Below, piece by piece: positions 1 to 8,404 of a stretch of DNA of 42,515 nucleotides (its first letter is position 1; each line of letters begins with the position of its first letter). A program made the translations under genes and the position numbers. The notes under the pieces are model-generated. The model was not told the origin of the DNA and made no database searches. It was given only the letters and a program-made list of their open reading frames with translations. Source of the DNA: Desulfuromonadaceae bacterium (GTDB lineage Bacteria > Desulfobacterota > Desulfuromonadia > Desulfuromonadales > UBA2294); assembly GCA_024636225.1 (NCBI GenBank), contig JAGXHN010000038.1, positions 1-42,515 on the forward strand, in the 5' to 3' direction.

Positions 1-1831
1 GCGTCAACCCCCATCCAGCATAAAAAGGGAGCCCATAGCATACTACTTTTTTGCCATAGAGCAAAGCTTCAAAACCGGTCAGACTGGTCAGGGTATGAAC
101 CTCGTCAGAACAGTGCAAACAGGCGGGCATCGACCGATCGGAGATGACCTGATTACAGTACTGTTCAGCCTCCTGAGCGGAAATTCCCCCACGACGATTC
201 CCCGCCAGCACATCGGGATGCGGCTTATAGAGGATATAAGCGTAAGGATTTTGTCTACGCACTTCGGCAAGCAGCCCCAGGTTCGTGCAAAGATCAACAC
301 ACCCGAGACGGATCGAGGCATCGTCTTCCACCTGCCCCGGCACGAGAATCACCGTTTGTCCGGGTCCCCTATTGACCGTAAGGGGAACATCATCACCAAC
401 ATTATATTTACTAAACCGCTCGCCTACAATTCGCTGACTTAAGGCAGCCGCCCGGCGAATAAGCTCTTCTGAAAAAGCTGTATCCTGCAGAATATTTTCC
501 AGATCGCTCGGCCGTGTTGGGTCAAAGTAGATGCCGCTGCTATCGAGAACCAGAGAAAGGGGGCGTACCAGGTTTGATCCGAGCCCCACGGAGCGCAAAA
601 AACCATCCTCCATGCGCAGAACAGGGATATCCCGGTGATCTGCATCATTCAGCAGCGAGGACCGACTCCCATCGCCCCAGACCACAATTTTCTCTGCTTT
701 ATCGAGATTTTTAACTTTATCACCGAATCGTATCCGATTACCCGGAGCACGAAGAACCCTGGGGATATAGAGTTGTTTCCACCAGTGAAGGCCCGTACAG
801 AGAAGATTCTGCGCCAGTAAGGGACGTAGATGTTCCACCTGCAAGATCAGATATTCTAGCACGTCCTCCAGTGTCCCAGTCTTATGTGTGTATGGGTTAA
901 GATAGCGAGGATAAAGGATGTAAGATGCCGCAAACAGTTCTTCGAGGGTGCGGCGGCGGGTTCGCCTGGCAAGCGTCTGTCGATCGTGGGTTAGACCCCA
1001 ACCAGCATAAAAAGGGATGCCGAAACATTCGACCGGCTTACCAAGCAGTAGCGCCTCAAATCCCATCTGTGAGGTGACTGTATAAACCCGGTCGACCTTT
1101 TCGATTAACGACAAGGGGTTGACCTCTTTAGCCAACAGGTGGATCCTGGACGAAGAATTCTCGATGTGGGTCAAGTAGCCGCGTTTCTTGCCGGCCAGCA
1201 CATCCGGATGAATCTTGACGATGATGTCGGCATCTGGATTTTCTTCCACGGCAGCGGCCAACATTTGAGAGAAAGTCTCAGCATCCGCCATGCCGCAAGT
1301 TACAGAACAATCGTCGAAGGTCTGATCGATAACCAACACTTTGTTCTGATTAAGACCAGAAAGAGGGTTTTCCAGATTCGGTGCGTGGTTGTATTTTGAA
1401 ATCCGCGCCCGGACAATTCGGTCGATGGCTCTGCGCGCCCGCCCCAGCAGTTCCTCAGTCTCCCACCCGCCCGTTTCGAGCAGTTGTTCCAAGCGGGAAG
1501 GGGTAGTGGCATCGTAATAGATCCCCACGTTGTCGACCACCATGGAGAGCGGCGATGCGCCTGAAACACCGGGGGAAACCGAACGAAGAAAGCCGTCTTC
1601 CAGAGCCAGGAAAGGAACCCCTTCATGTCGAGCCACATCCATAGCACTCTTCGCAGTTTCTTTGTGACCCCAACCGATGACCGCATCGAAACTGCTGCAA
1701 CGCAATTTCCAAAGGGGAGCAACTCGACCACAATCTGGAAGGAACGCGTGCAGGTAGGGAATTTGTTGAATACCGCGTGAAAGAACTGCGGCAGCATGAA
1801 AGGGTCCTTGGCTCAAACAAACATCATCCAT
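1..1831 (-). CDS. kpsC: KpsC, capsule beta-Kdo transferase (3' end outside window)
   Basis: I translated this frame by hand: it is open from an ATG at 1831 to the window edge (610 residues visible of roughly 670 in the family), with an in-frame TAG three codons upstream of the ATG. KpsC adds several beta-linked Kdo residues to the phosphatidylglycerol anchor of group 2 capsules, at the cytoplasmic face of the inner membrane. Two homologous modules are plain: LEDGFLRSV (77-85) with KIHPDVLAGKKRGY (206-219), and MEDGFLRSVGLG (407-418) with VPGQVEDDAS (497-506) and KPHPDVLAGNRRG (536-548). Each also has an FYAGWGLT stretch (274-281 and 603-610). It lies 95 bp after cysNC, last in the visible capsule run. 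Only the C-terminal tail is missing. The identification is very secure by motif; the linkage made by each module is family knowledge. Confidence 0.95.
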   Translation of the reverse strand, partial: MDDVCLSQGPFHAAAVLSRGIQQIPYLHAFLPDCGRVAPLWKLRCSSFDAVIGWGHKETAKSAMDVARHEGVPFLALEDGFLRSVSPGVSGASPLSMVVDNVGIYYDATTPSRLEQLLETGGWETEELLGRARRAIDRIVRARISKYNHAPNLENPLSGLNQNKVLVIDQTFDDCSVTCGMADAETFSQMLAAAVEENPDADIIVKIHPDVLAGKKRGYLTHIENSSSRIHLLAKEVNPLSLIEKVDRVYTVTSQMGFEALLLGKPVECFGIPFYAGWGLTHDRQTLARRTRRRTLEELFAASYILYPRYLNPYTHKTGTLEDVLEYLILQVEHLRPLLAQNLLCTGLHWWKQLYIPRVLRAPGNRIRFGDKVKNLDKAEKIVVWGDGSRSSLLNDADHRDIPVLRMEDGFLRSVGLGSNLVRPLSLVLDSSGIYFDPTRPSDLENILQDTAFSEELIRRAAALSQRIVGERFSKYNVGDDVPLTVNRGPGQTVILVPGQVEDDASIRLGCVDLCTNLGLLAEVRRQNPYAYILYKPHPDVLAGNRRGGISAQEAEQYCNQVISDRSMPACLHCSDEVHTLTSLTGFEALLYGKKVVCYGLPFYAGWGLT

Positions 1832-1926
1832 AAAATACTAAAACCCCACAATGCTCAACCTCAAACATTTAAAAATCCTGATCGTAAGACATTTCGCCCT
1901 CTTACGTAAAACAACTTCCAGTCGGT

Positions 1927-3810
1927 TTACAACACCTTGGACACAATTTCTTCCGCAATCTCTTCGGCAGATCTCACTCCCGCTTCAACCACAATTTCAG
2001 GATTAATGGGAGCCTCATAATCGGAATCGATCCCGGTAAAGTTCGGCAACTCCCCGGCCCGCGCTTTCTTGTACAGACCTTTCGGATCGCGCTGTTCACA
2101 GATCTCAATCGGAGTATCAACAAAAATTTCAACGAATTCGCCCTCATCGAGCAGCTCACGGGCGAGCAGCCGTTCATTCTTAAAGGGTGAAATAAAGGCG
2201 GTCAGCACGATGAGACCGGCGTCGACAAACAGCTTGGCCGTTTCGGCGATGCGTCGGATATTCTCCACCCGATCGACATCGGTAAAACCGAGATCCCGAT
2301 TGAGGCCGTGCCGGACATTGTCACCGTCGAGCAGGTAGGTCCGTTTCCCGAGGCTGTGCAGCTTTTTTTCAACCAGGTTGGCAATGGTCGATTTACCGGC
2401 CCCAGACAACCCGGTAAACCAGAGGACTTTCGGAGTCTGGTCGTTGAGTTTGGCGCGGCTCTGCTTGTTGATCGCGATCGACTGCCAATGAATATTGCTG
2501 GCACGACGCAAGGGGAAATCGATCATACCGGCGCCGACTGTGGCGTTGGTAAAGCGGTCGATGAGAATAAAGTTACCTGTATTGCGATTCTCCTGATAGG
2601 GATCGAAAGAGATCGGCCTGGTCAGGCTGATGTTGCAGATCCCGATTTCATTCAAACCAAGTGTCCTACCCGGCTCATGCTGCAGACTGTTGACGTTGAC
2701 CTTGTATTTGAGCGCGGTCACGGTAGCCGGTGCTGTCGCAGAGCCAGTCTTGATCAGGTAACTACGGCCAGGCAGGCACTCTTCTTCATGCATCCAGACC
2801 AGATGCGCTTCGAACTGATCGGCATAGGCGGGGCGCTGCTCAGGGTCGCAGAGCATATCACCACGGCTGATATCAATCTCATCCTCCAGAGTGAGTGTGA
2901 CCGCCTGACCGGCAACCGCCTCGGAAAGATCCCCATCCATGGTGACAATCCGGGCGACCTTGCTGATCTGGCCCGACGACGGGACCACTATGGCATCACC
3001 GGGCAGAACCCTCCCCGAGGCGATGGTACCGGAGAAACCGCGAAAATCGAGATTCGGTCGATTCACCCACTGTACCCGCATGCGAAACGGTTTTGTCAAA
3101 GCGTTGTCGTGGATCGGCACTGTTTCGAGGTAATGCAGTAACGGCAGTCCGGTGTACCAGGGGGTATTGTCACTTGGTGCAATAATATTATCGCCAGCCA
3201 GAGCCGACATCGGAATAGCACAGATCTCCTCAAAACCGAGGTTGACTGAGAACTCCCGATAATCGTGACAGATGGTGTTGAAACGTTCCTCTGAGTAACC
3301 GAGCAGATCCATTTTATTGACCGCCAGAACGATCTTACGGATACCAACCAGCGAGACCAGATAGCTGTGCCGTTTGGTCTGGGTCAAAATCCCCTTGCGT
3401 GCATCAATCAGGATCACCGCCACATCCGCCGTCGATGCCCCGGTTACCATGTTGCGTGTGTACTGCTCATGCCCCGGCGTATCGGCAACGATGAACTTGC
3501 GCTTGTCGGTGGAGAAGAACCGGTAAGCGACATCGATGGTGATCCCCTGCTCCCGTTCGGCTTGCAGCCCATCGAGCAGCAGCGCGTAGTCGATTGCATC
3601 CCCCTGGGTGCCGACCTTCTTGCTGTCGACCGCAAGCGCTGCGAGCTGATCCTCGAAGATCAGCTTCGAATCCCAGAGGAGCCGGCCGATCAGTGTACTT
3701 TTGCCATCATCAACACTGCCGCAGGTGATGAAACGGAGCATCGATTTTTCTTCCTGATGTTTTAAATATTTAAGGATATCATCGGATATCAAATCAGATC
3801 GGTGAGCCAT
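1927..3810 (-). CDS. cysNC: CysNC: sulfate adenylyltransferase GTPase subunit fused to APS kinase
   Basis: This bifunctional protein of 627 residues makes PAPS. With CysD, the N-terminal CysN part converts sulfate and ATP to APS using GTP; the C-terminal part phosphorylates APS. GTPase motifs are visible: GSVDDGKST (31-39), DTPGHEQ (110-116) and NKMD (165-168). The APS kinase domain runs from about 460 to 627, with P-loop GLSGAGKS (467-474), the phosphoserine region FISPFK (540-545) and NFTGID near the end. NodQ has the same architecture and supplies PAPS to a sulfotransferase. Its place among capsule genes with two sulfotransferases points to activated sulfate for glycan sulfation rather than only for cysteine synthesis. 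That role is inferred; the enzymatic identity is firm. The start lacks a strong ribosome binding site, but the N-terminus matches the family. Confidence 0.96.
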   Translation of the reverse strand: MAHRSDLISDDILKYLKHQEEKSMLRFITCGSVDDGKSTLIGRLLWDSKLIFEDQLAALAVDSKKVGTQGDAIDYALLLDGLQAEREQGITIDVAYRFFSTDKRKFIVADTPGHEQYTRNMVTGASTADVAVILIDARKGILTQTKRHSYLVSLVGIRKIVLAVNKMDLLGYSEERFNTICHDYREFSVNLGFEEICAIPMSALAGDNIIAPSDNTPWYTGLPLLHYLETVPIHDNALTKPFRMRVQWVNRPNLDFRGFSGTIASGRVLPGDAIVVPSSGQISKVARIVTMDGDLSEAVAGQAVTLTLEDEIDISRGDMLCDPEQRPAYADQFEAHLVWMHEEECLPGRSYLIKTGSATAPATVTALKYKVNVNSLQHEPGRTLGLNEIGICNISLTRPISFDPYQENRNTGNFILIDRFTNATVGAGMIDFPLRRASNIHWQSIAINKQSRAKLNDQTPKVLWFTGLSGAGKSTIANLVEKKLHSLGKRTYLLDGDNVRHGLNRDLGFTDVDRVENIRRIAETAKLFVDAGLIVLTAFISPFKNERLLARELLDEGEFVEIFVDTPIEICEQRDPKGLYKKARAGELPNFTGIDSDYEAPINPEIVVEAGVRSAEEIAEEIVSKVL

Positions 3811-3859
3811 ATCGAAACCCCAGTTACGAAACTTTAAGCAAAGATTAACAAACTTTAAA

Positions 3860-4879
3860 TCAAATAAAAATTTTAATTAAAAGATAACTCAGAATAAAAG
3901 AAAATATCGGAGCTATTGTCCATACAGTGAAGTATTTTCTTACAGTTTTATTGTTGAATGTCTGTTTAAAACCAATCTTACCAACACTTAGAGCGATAAA
4001 TGCTCCACCATTTAATTGAACCAATGAAGTTGGAATTCCTTTTGTAATAGAGGCTATCAAAAGTAACGTTGCAACAATGAAAGATATAACAGTTGCGTAA
4101 AACGGTGTAACTTCAACAATCTCTTTTCCTGATGATTTTGTTGTTTTATGACCGAACAGAGAACTACCTATTGCAAAACAAGGTGCAACAATCAGAACAG
4201 ATAAAATTATAATCGGCATCATATTACCAATTAATTCAGAACCAATTTCATTGACGGTTAATGAAGCGATTGGTGCAGCGGCATTAGCGACATTATTGGC
4301 TCCAATTGAAAAAGCAACGTAAAGAGAAGAGATTATCAAGCATGCCTTTAACCCGACATGCTCTTTAATGTGTGAATAGTCGGCTGTAAACACTTTCTTT
4401 TGTAATAAAGGGAAAATCCATTTTGACAAGACGAGCATAATACCGAATGCAATCACAGGCAGGATGAACCATACAGGGATAATTTCATAAAATAACTTAT
4501 GGGGGTTTAATTCACCCAGAGCCGTAGCAGCTCCTGTAATGGACATAACGGTTGATTGGCTTGTTGATTGAGGAACGCCAATGAGGTTTGCGATCAAGAG
4601 AGACAATGAAATTGATAACAGAATTATAGAGGTCGTGACCGGTGTGAAATAGAGTTGGTCGAGCAACCCTTTTCCTAAGGTCAAAGAGACTTGTTTGCCT
4701 GCAAGCAAGGCACCGGCAAGCACCATAATTCCGAATAACCCGGGTATATATTCACGTCTGATGACATTTGAACCGTAGGCGGGTGAAAAAGCAGGTGATG
4801 TTCCACTTCCGCCCATGTTTACTGCCAAAAACATGGCAAGCAAGAATGGGATAGTCATATAAGTAAATAATTCTGACAT
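3860..4879 (-). CDS. PiT-family permease, probably sulfate transporter (CysP-like)
   Basis: A 339-residue very hydrophobic protein with about ten membrane segments. It has the inverted-repeat signatures of the PiT (phosphate/sulfate permease) family: [11 protein letters not shown] in the second half, and in the first half the counterpart around [11 protein letters not shown], plus GVPQSTSQS. PiT members are usually phosphate transporters, but the CysP subgroup moves sulfate. It sits between cysD and cysNC, 47 bp and 49 bp from them, which strongly suggests sulfate uptake to feed PAPS synthesis. A GAAAGAGAG ribosome site precedes the ATG. Base composition is clearly more AT-rich than either neighbour, suggesting a separate origin and insertion into an existing cysD-cysNC pair. 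Phosphate or another oxyanion cannot be excluded from sequence. Confidence 0.85.
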   Translation of the reverse strand: MSELFTYMTIPFLLAMFLAVNMGGSGTSPAFSPAYGSNVIRREYIPGLFGIMVLAGALLAGKQVSLTLGKGLLDQLYFTPVTTSIILLSISLSLLIANLIGVPQSTSQSTVMSITGAATALGELNPHKLFYEIIPVWFILPVIAFGIMLVLSKWIFPLLQKKVFTADYSHIKEHVGLKACLIISSLYVAFSIGANNVANAAAPIASLTVNEIGSELIGNMMPIIILSVLIVAPCFAIGSSLFGHKTTKSSGKEIVEVTPFYATVISFIVATLLLIASITKGIPTSLVQLNGGAFIALSVGKIGFKQTFNNKTVRKYFTVWTIAPIFSFILSYLLIKIFI

Positions 4880-4926
4880 TCGCTCTCTTTCAATTCATAC
4901 AGAGGAAGACCACAGAAGCAGGCAAG

Positions 4927-5820
4927 TTAAAAATATCCTTCTTGTTTTTTCTTTTCCATCGATCCCGCCGAATCATGATCAATCAACCGCCCCTGCCGTT
5001 CCGATGTCCGGGTTAAGAGCATCTCCTGAATGATATCGGGCAAGGTCGCAGCGGTCGATTCCACCGCCCCGGTGAGCGGGTAGCAACCGAGGGTACGAAA
5101 GCGAACCGATTTAAGTTCCGGGGTCTCCCCTTCACGAAGCTCCATCCGCTCATCGTCCACCAGGATCAACATCCCGTCACGATTTACAACCGGTCTCTTT
5201 TTGGCGTAGTAGAGCGGGACAATCGGGATCTGCTCAAGGTAGATATACTGCCACACATCGAGTTCGGTCCAGTTGGAGATCGGAAAGCTGCGGATACTCT
5301 CCCCCGGCCTGACCTTGGCGTTGTAGAGGTTCCAGAGTTCGGGGCGCTGGTTTTTCGGATCCCAGCGGTGGTTTTCACTCCGGAACGAGAAGATCCGCTC
5401 CTTGGCCCGCGATTTCTCCTCATCGCGCCGCGCGCCGCCGAAAGCGGCGTCGAACTTATACTTATCGAGAGCCTGCTTGAGCCCCTCGGTCTTCATGATA
5501 TCGGTATAGAGGGCGCTTCCGTGAGTAAACGGATTGATCCCTTGGATTACCCCCTCTTCGTTGGTATAGACCAACAGCTCAAAATCGTACTCTTTACGCA
5601 TCTGCTCCCGGAATGCGATCATCTCCCTGAATTTCCAGGTCGTATCGACATGCATCAACGGAAACGGAATTTTCGATGGGAAGAAAGCCTTCTTGGCCAG
5701 ATGCAACATCACCGCAGAATCTTTTCCGATGGAGTAGAGCATCACCGGATTTTCAAATTCGGCAGCAACCTCACGAATGATATAGATACTTTCAGCTTCA
5801 AGCTGTTCTAAATGAGTCAT
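4927..5820 (-). CDS. cysD: CysD, sulfate adenylyltransferase subunit 2
   Basis: A 297-residue PP-loop ATP pyrophosphatase that forms APS from sulfate and ATP together with CysN. The P-loop [10 protein letters not shown] lies near residues 31-40. The typical CysD sequence follows: [32 protein letters not shown], then the C-terminal LGCYPLTGA motif. The length matches the family (about 300). An AGGGG ribosome site lies three to four bases before the ATG. It is upstream of the permease and cysNC in the same direction, so all three are probably co-transcribed. In rhizobia the equivalent NodP partners NodQ. Identity is secure; a dedicated role in capsule sulfation is inferred from its neighbours. 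Confidence 0.96.
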   Translation of the reverse strand: MTHLEQLEAESIYIIREVAAEFENPVMLYSIGKDSAVMLHLAKKAFFPSKIPFPLMHVDTTWKFREMIAFREQMRKEYDFELLVYTNEEGVIQGINPFTHGSALYTDIMKTEGLKQALDKYKFDAAFGGARRDEEKSRAKERIFSFRSENHRWDPKNQRPELWNLYNAKVRPGESIRSFPISNWTELDVWQYIYLEQIPIVPLYYAKKRPVVNRDGMLILVDDERMELREGETPELKSVRFRTLGCYPLTGAVESTAATLPDIIQEMLLTRTSERQGRLIDHDSAGSMEKKKQEGYF

Positions 5821-5906
5821 TTTCCCCTACTCTCAAAATAGTTTTCCAAGAACCGGCCATACAGCAAATCGCCTTCTCTATCTAGTAGTTAAAATCCCTG
5901 CTTAAG

Positions 5907-6026
5907 CTATTTCACTATCTCTTCTGTCGCTTGTTCAACTGTAGTTGTATCGACATCGATGACTATCTCCAGATGCGATGACTCTTTGTATGAGACATCA
6001 ACACCGGGGAAGTTATTACAATCGCC
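5907..6026 (-). pseudogene. cysC (APS kinase) 3'-end remnant
   Basis: Forty codons of open frame end in TAG and translate to the C-terminus of an adenylylsulfate kinase: the visible NNFPGVDVSYKE (4-15), then LEIVIDVDTT and a VEQATEEIVK ending, match the family's final NFTGID...PEIVID...EEIV pattern. No start or P-loop portion precedes it; upstream sequence is unrelated. It lies directly upstream of cysD in the same direction. I infer that a stand-alone cysC was once in this operon and was deleted after, or when, the kinase was supplied by the cysNC fusion. It could instead be recombination debris from another capsule locus. Confidence 0.7.
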
Positions 6027-6108
6027 TTGATTAGTGTTCTTTCAAGCTAACGTTAATCAGCCAACGAGCATGTGACACGATTCTTCAACCACAAAAATGG
6101 TCAGAGTC

Positions 6109-7164
6109 TTAATTGTCCTCGGTTGAATATTCCGAGGAGCATAGCCCTTCAGACCTCCAACGATTAAGCAACTCACGTTCTTTTTCCCAGCTATGCCGAT
6201 CGAAAGGTAATTGTTTTGGGACAACATGATGATGAGAAGTAAAGCTAGAGGGAGGAACCCCTATCGCCACCGTGGCAACCCCATTCCAACTACCCAATAA
6301 ATCTCTGATCCAGGCAAGAACAAGAATCCCGGCACTAGGCGGAGCTAAGCAGTCGGAAACCAATTCTCGCCAAATGGTCAGCGGAACAGTCAATACCGGC
6401 AGGTCACGCTCTAAGCGATTCTTGAGGGGGGCCCAATTCTGACGACGAAACCGCATATCCGGTCCCGTGCTGATGACCCAACTCACCTCATGGGGTGGCT
6501 GACCAGAGAAACCGGGAGCACCGACCCAAATGTCCAAATGATTTCCAAGATCAATCGCCTCGCTCTTCGGGCCGGAGAAAAGATTGAACCGCACCACCAG
6601 ACTATGACTGTCGATGTAGTTGCCCAACCCTGACCCACTGAGACTCCCGGAGTTCCCTACCACACAAATCCCCTCCTCTGCTTGTCGTAGTTGCTGGGCA
6701 AAGCTGTCACGCCAGGCCTGTTGTTGTTCCTGAAGTCGTGCCAACCAGTCCGGTCCCGTGTCTCCACATTGCGTTAAGTAGCAAGCGGGAGACTCCATAT
6801 GATGTCCAACCACGGCAAAGACTTGTTCCGGAGTCGATTCTGAGAGCAACGCCATGGCAAGACGGCGCGATGCGGGACGCAGATTGTTAAGAGCAGCAAA
6901 AAACGGTGCCTGCCAACGCTTCGGCAGAGGCCTGCCAAGGTCACGCCGGAAAAGAGCATATTCCAACAGCGCAGAAGCCGACCCCCTTCGCCGCCATACA
7001 GCGGCAAAGAGTGCAAGCGTTCTGCCATCATAGAAACCGCTGGCTCGCCGGCGCCGGGCGATAAATCTCAGGATTGAGGCCGGAAGATACGCTGCCGCAT
7101 TGGGCAGCCCCCTTTCCCCCCGCTTGCCACAAAACAAAGTGAGCAAATCCGACAAAATCCTCAT
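6109..7164 (-). CDS. GT29 family sialyltransferase-like glycosyltransferase
   Basis: A 351-residue protein whose C-terminal half carries the motifs of family GT29, otherwise typical of eukaryotic Golgi sialyltransferases. Sialylmotif L is clear around 167-213: CVVGNSGSLSGSGLG, IDSHSLVVRFN, then AIDLGNHLDIWV. A motif S-like segment is at 274-290 (APPSAGILVLAW), a motif III-like HHHV at 311-314, and the motif VS pattern H-x4-E at His324/Glu329. The first 160 residues are not recognised and are rich in Arg and Ala. No transmembrane anchor is evident, so it probably acts in the cytoplasm. The donor would be a CMP-sugar, either sialic acid or Kdo; no CMP-sialic acid genes are in the window. The start overlaps the upstream glycosyltransferase stop by 4 bp (ATGA), showing translational coupling. 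Confidence 0.85.
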   Translation of the reverse strand: MRILSDLLTLFCGKRGERGLPNAAAYLPASILRFIARRRRASGFYDGRTLALFAAVWRRRGSASALLEYALFRRDLGRPLPKRWQAPFFAALNNLRPASRRLAMALLSESTPEQVFAVVGHHMESPACYLTQCGDTGPDWLARLQEQQQAWRDSFAQQLRQAEEGICVVGNSGSLSGSGLGNYIDSHSLVVRFNLFSGPKSEAIDLGNHLDIWVGAPGFSGQPPHEVSWVISTGPDMRFRRQNWAPLKNRLERDLPVLTVPLTIWRELVSDCLAPPSAGILVLAWIRDLLGSWNGVATVAIGVPPSSFTSHHHVVPKQLPFDRHSWEKERELLNRWRSEGLCSSEYSTEDN

Positions 7165-8213
7165 TTTCTTTCCCGTGCCTCGAGCACGGTCTGCACGAGG
7201 CGGCTAGCAAAGCAATGCACATCCGCCATCTTAAGTGTTCGCTCCCGCAGCTTGTCACTTACAACCTGATAGTAACCCGGGTCAAGCAACGCCTCCAAAT
7301 GTTGCAGCCAATCTCGTGGTTTGTCCGCCTGTAGAGCACCTGCACCAGTAAAACGCTCTGTATCAGAGGTTGGAGAACAAACCGTAGGGATAGTCCAAAA
7401 ACCGGCTTCCATCACCTTGAGTGCGGACTTGCATTGATTAAAGGGTGTCGACTCCAAAGGAGCAAGATTGACCCATGAGTCTTGAAAAAGGTGCGGGTAG
7501 TTTTCGAAGGAGACCTTCTCTCGGTGAATAATCTGCCCCGGCCTGGCCTGTAAGGCAAAATTCAACGGTCCCGTTACCTGCAGACGAGTTTTTGAATGTT
7601 TTTTAAGAAAAGCTGTCAACGGTTCAGCGATGAGAGAAAAATCGCGATCATGGCTACGGGTTCCTGGGAAATAGGTGACGACCAGCTCTTTCTTGCCCTG
7701 GTGTACCCGCTCGACAGCCTTTCTCCACACCAGGGGAACAGCGTTTGGTATAGTCACGACCTGCGCTGCGGGGAAAAGAGCGCGAGTATGTTTCTCCAGA
7801 GGATCGGTGGAAACGGTGAGCAGGTCAAGTCGATTCATGGCCTTTCGATGAGCCAGAAAGTTTTTTCGAGCTGTTGTCAGTGACACCAAACCATTGACCA
7901 CTCCGGGGCTGAACTCAGCTAAGGCCTCATCGAAGACGAGGTCGTCCAGATCGGCAGTGAGCACACAATGCTTTAGTCGCTTCAGCAATAAGAGGGTCAG
8001 GGCAAAGCGCACAGACTGTCGCGGTCGGTGGAAGACGACAGCGTCAAACCGCTTGCCTAAGGGAAACTTTGTCAGGTGAAAAAGGGAGACCTGATGCCCA
8101 CCCGCCCGCAAGGCGGCGGCCATGTTTTCGCACCGATAAATGAACGACGGATCATCGCGAAATCGGCCAGCGTTCCGGTTGCAGGCAACAAAAGCGAACT
8201 GCAATGGGGTCAT
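7161..8213 (-). CDS. GT-B fold glycosyltransferase (GT4-like)
   Basis: A 350-residue glycosyltransferase, probably using a nucleotide sugar in the cytoplasm to extend the capsule repeat. The N-terminal half has the acceptor-side Rossmann pattern (FAFVACNRNAGRF). The C-terminal half has VVTYFPGTRSHDRDF (178-192) and the nucleotide-sugar region LAPLESTPFNQCKSALKVME (250-269), followed by AGFWTIPTVCSP, typical of GT4-type enzymes. The substrate cannot be predicted. It ends in a 4-bp overlap with the GT29 gene. No strong ribosome site precedes the ATG; a 191-bp gap with no recognised content separates it from the upstream GT2 gene. Confidence 0.85.
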   Translation of the reverse strand: MTPLQFAFVACNRNAGRFRDDPSFIYRCENMAAALRAGGHQVSLFHLTKFPLGKRFDAVVFHRPRQSVRFALTLLLLKRLKHCVLTADLDDLVFDEALAEFSPGVVNGLVSLTTARKNFLAHRKAMNRLDLLTVSTDPLEKHTRALFPAAQVVTIPNAVPLVWRKAVERVHQGKKELVVTYFPGTRSHDRDFSLIAEPLTAFLKKHSKTRLQVTGPLNFALQARPGQIIHREKVSFENYPHLFQDSWVNLAPLESTPFNQCKSALKVMEAGFWTIPTVCSPTSDTERFTGAGALQADKPRDWLQHLEALLDPGYYQVVSDKLRERTLKMADVHCFASRLVQTVLEARERK

Positions 8214-8404
8214 ATCAGACCAATCAACCTAAAAAGTTGTTTGAATAATGAAAATCGAAAAAAATCGGATCATGGCAGATAAAACTGAAAAATCAATTAT
8301 TTCATTTCGCAGATGAACCGATTTGCCGTTTCGAAACTTTAAAATTATCTGATTTTATCGATGTTTAGAGGCCGGCACCGATGACGAGTCAAGCCAGCCC
8401 ATAG

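Noticed and set aside
2308..3141. 277-codon plus-strand frame inside cysNC
   Set aside because: It is antisense to conserved CysN sequence and has no recognisable domain.
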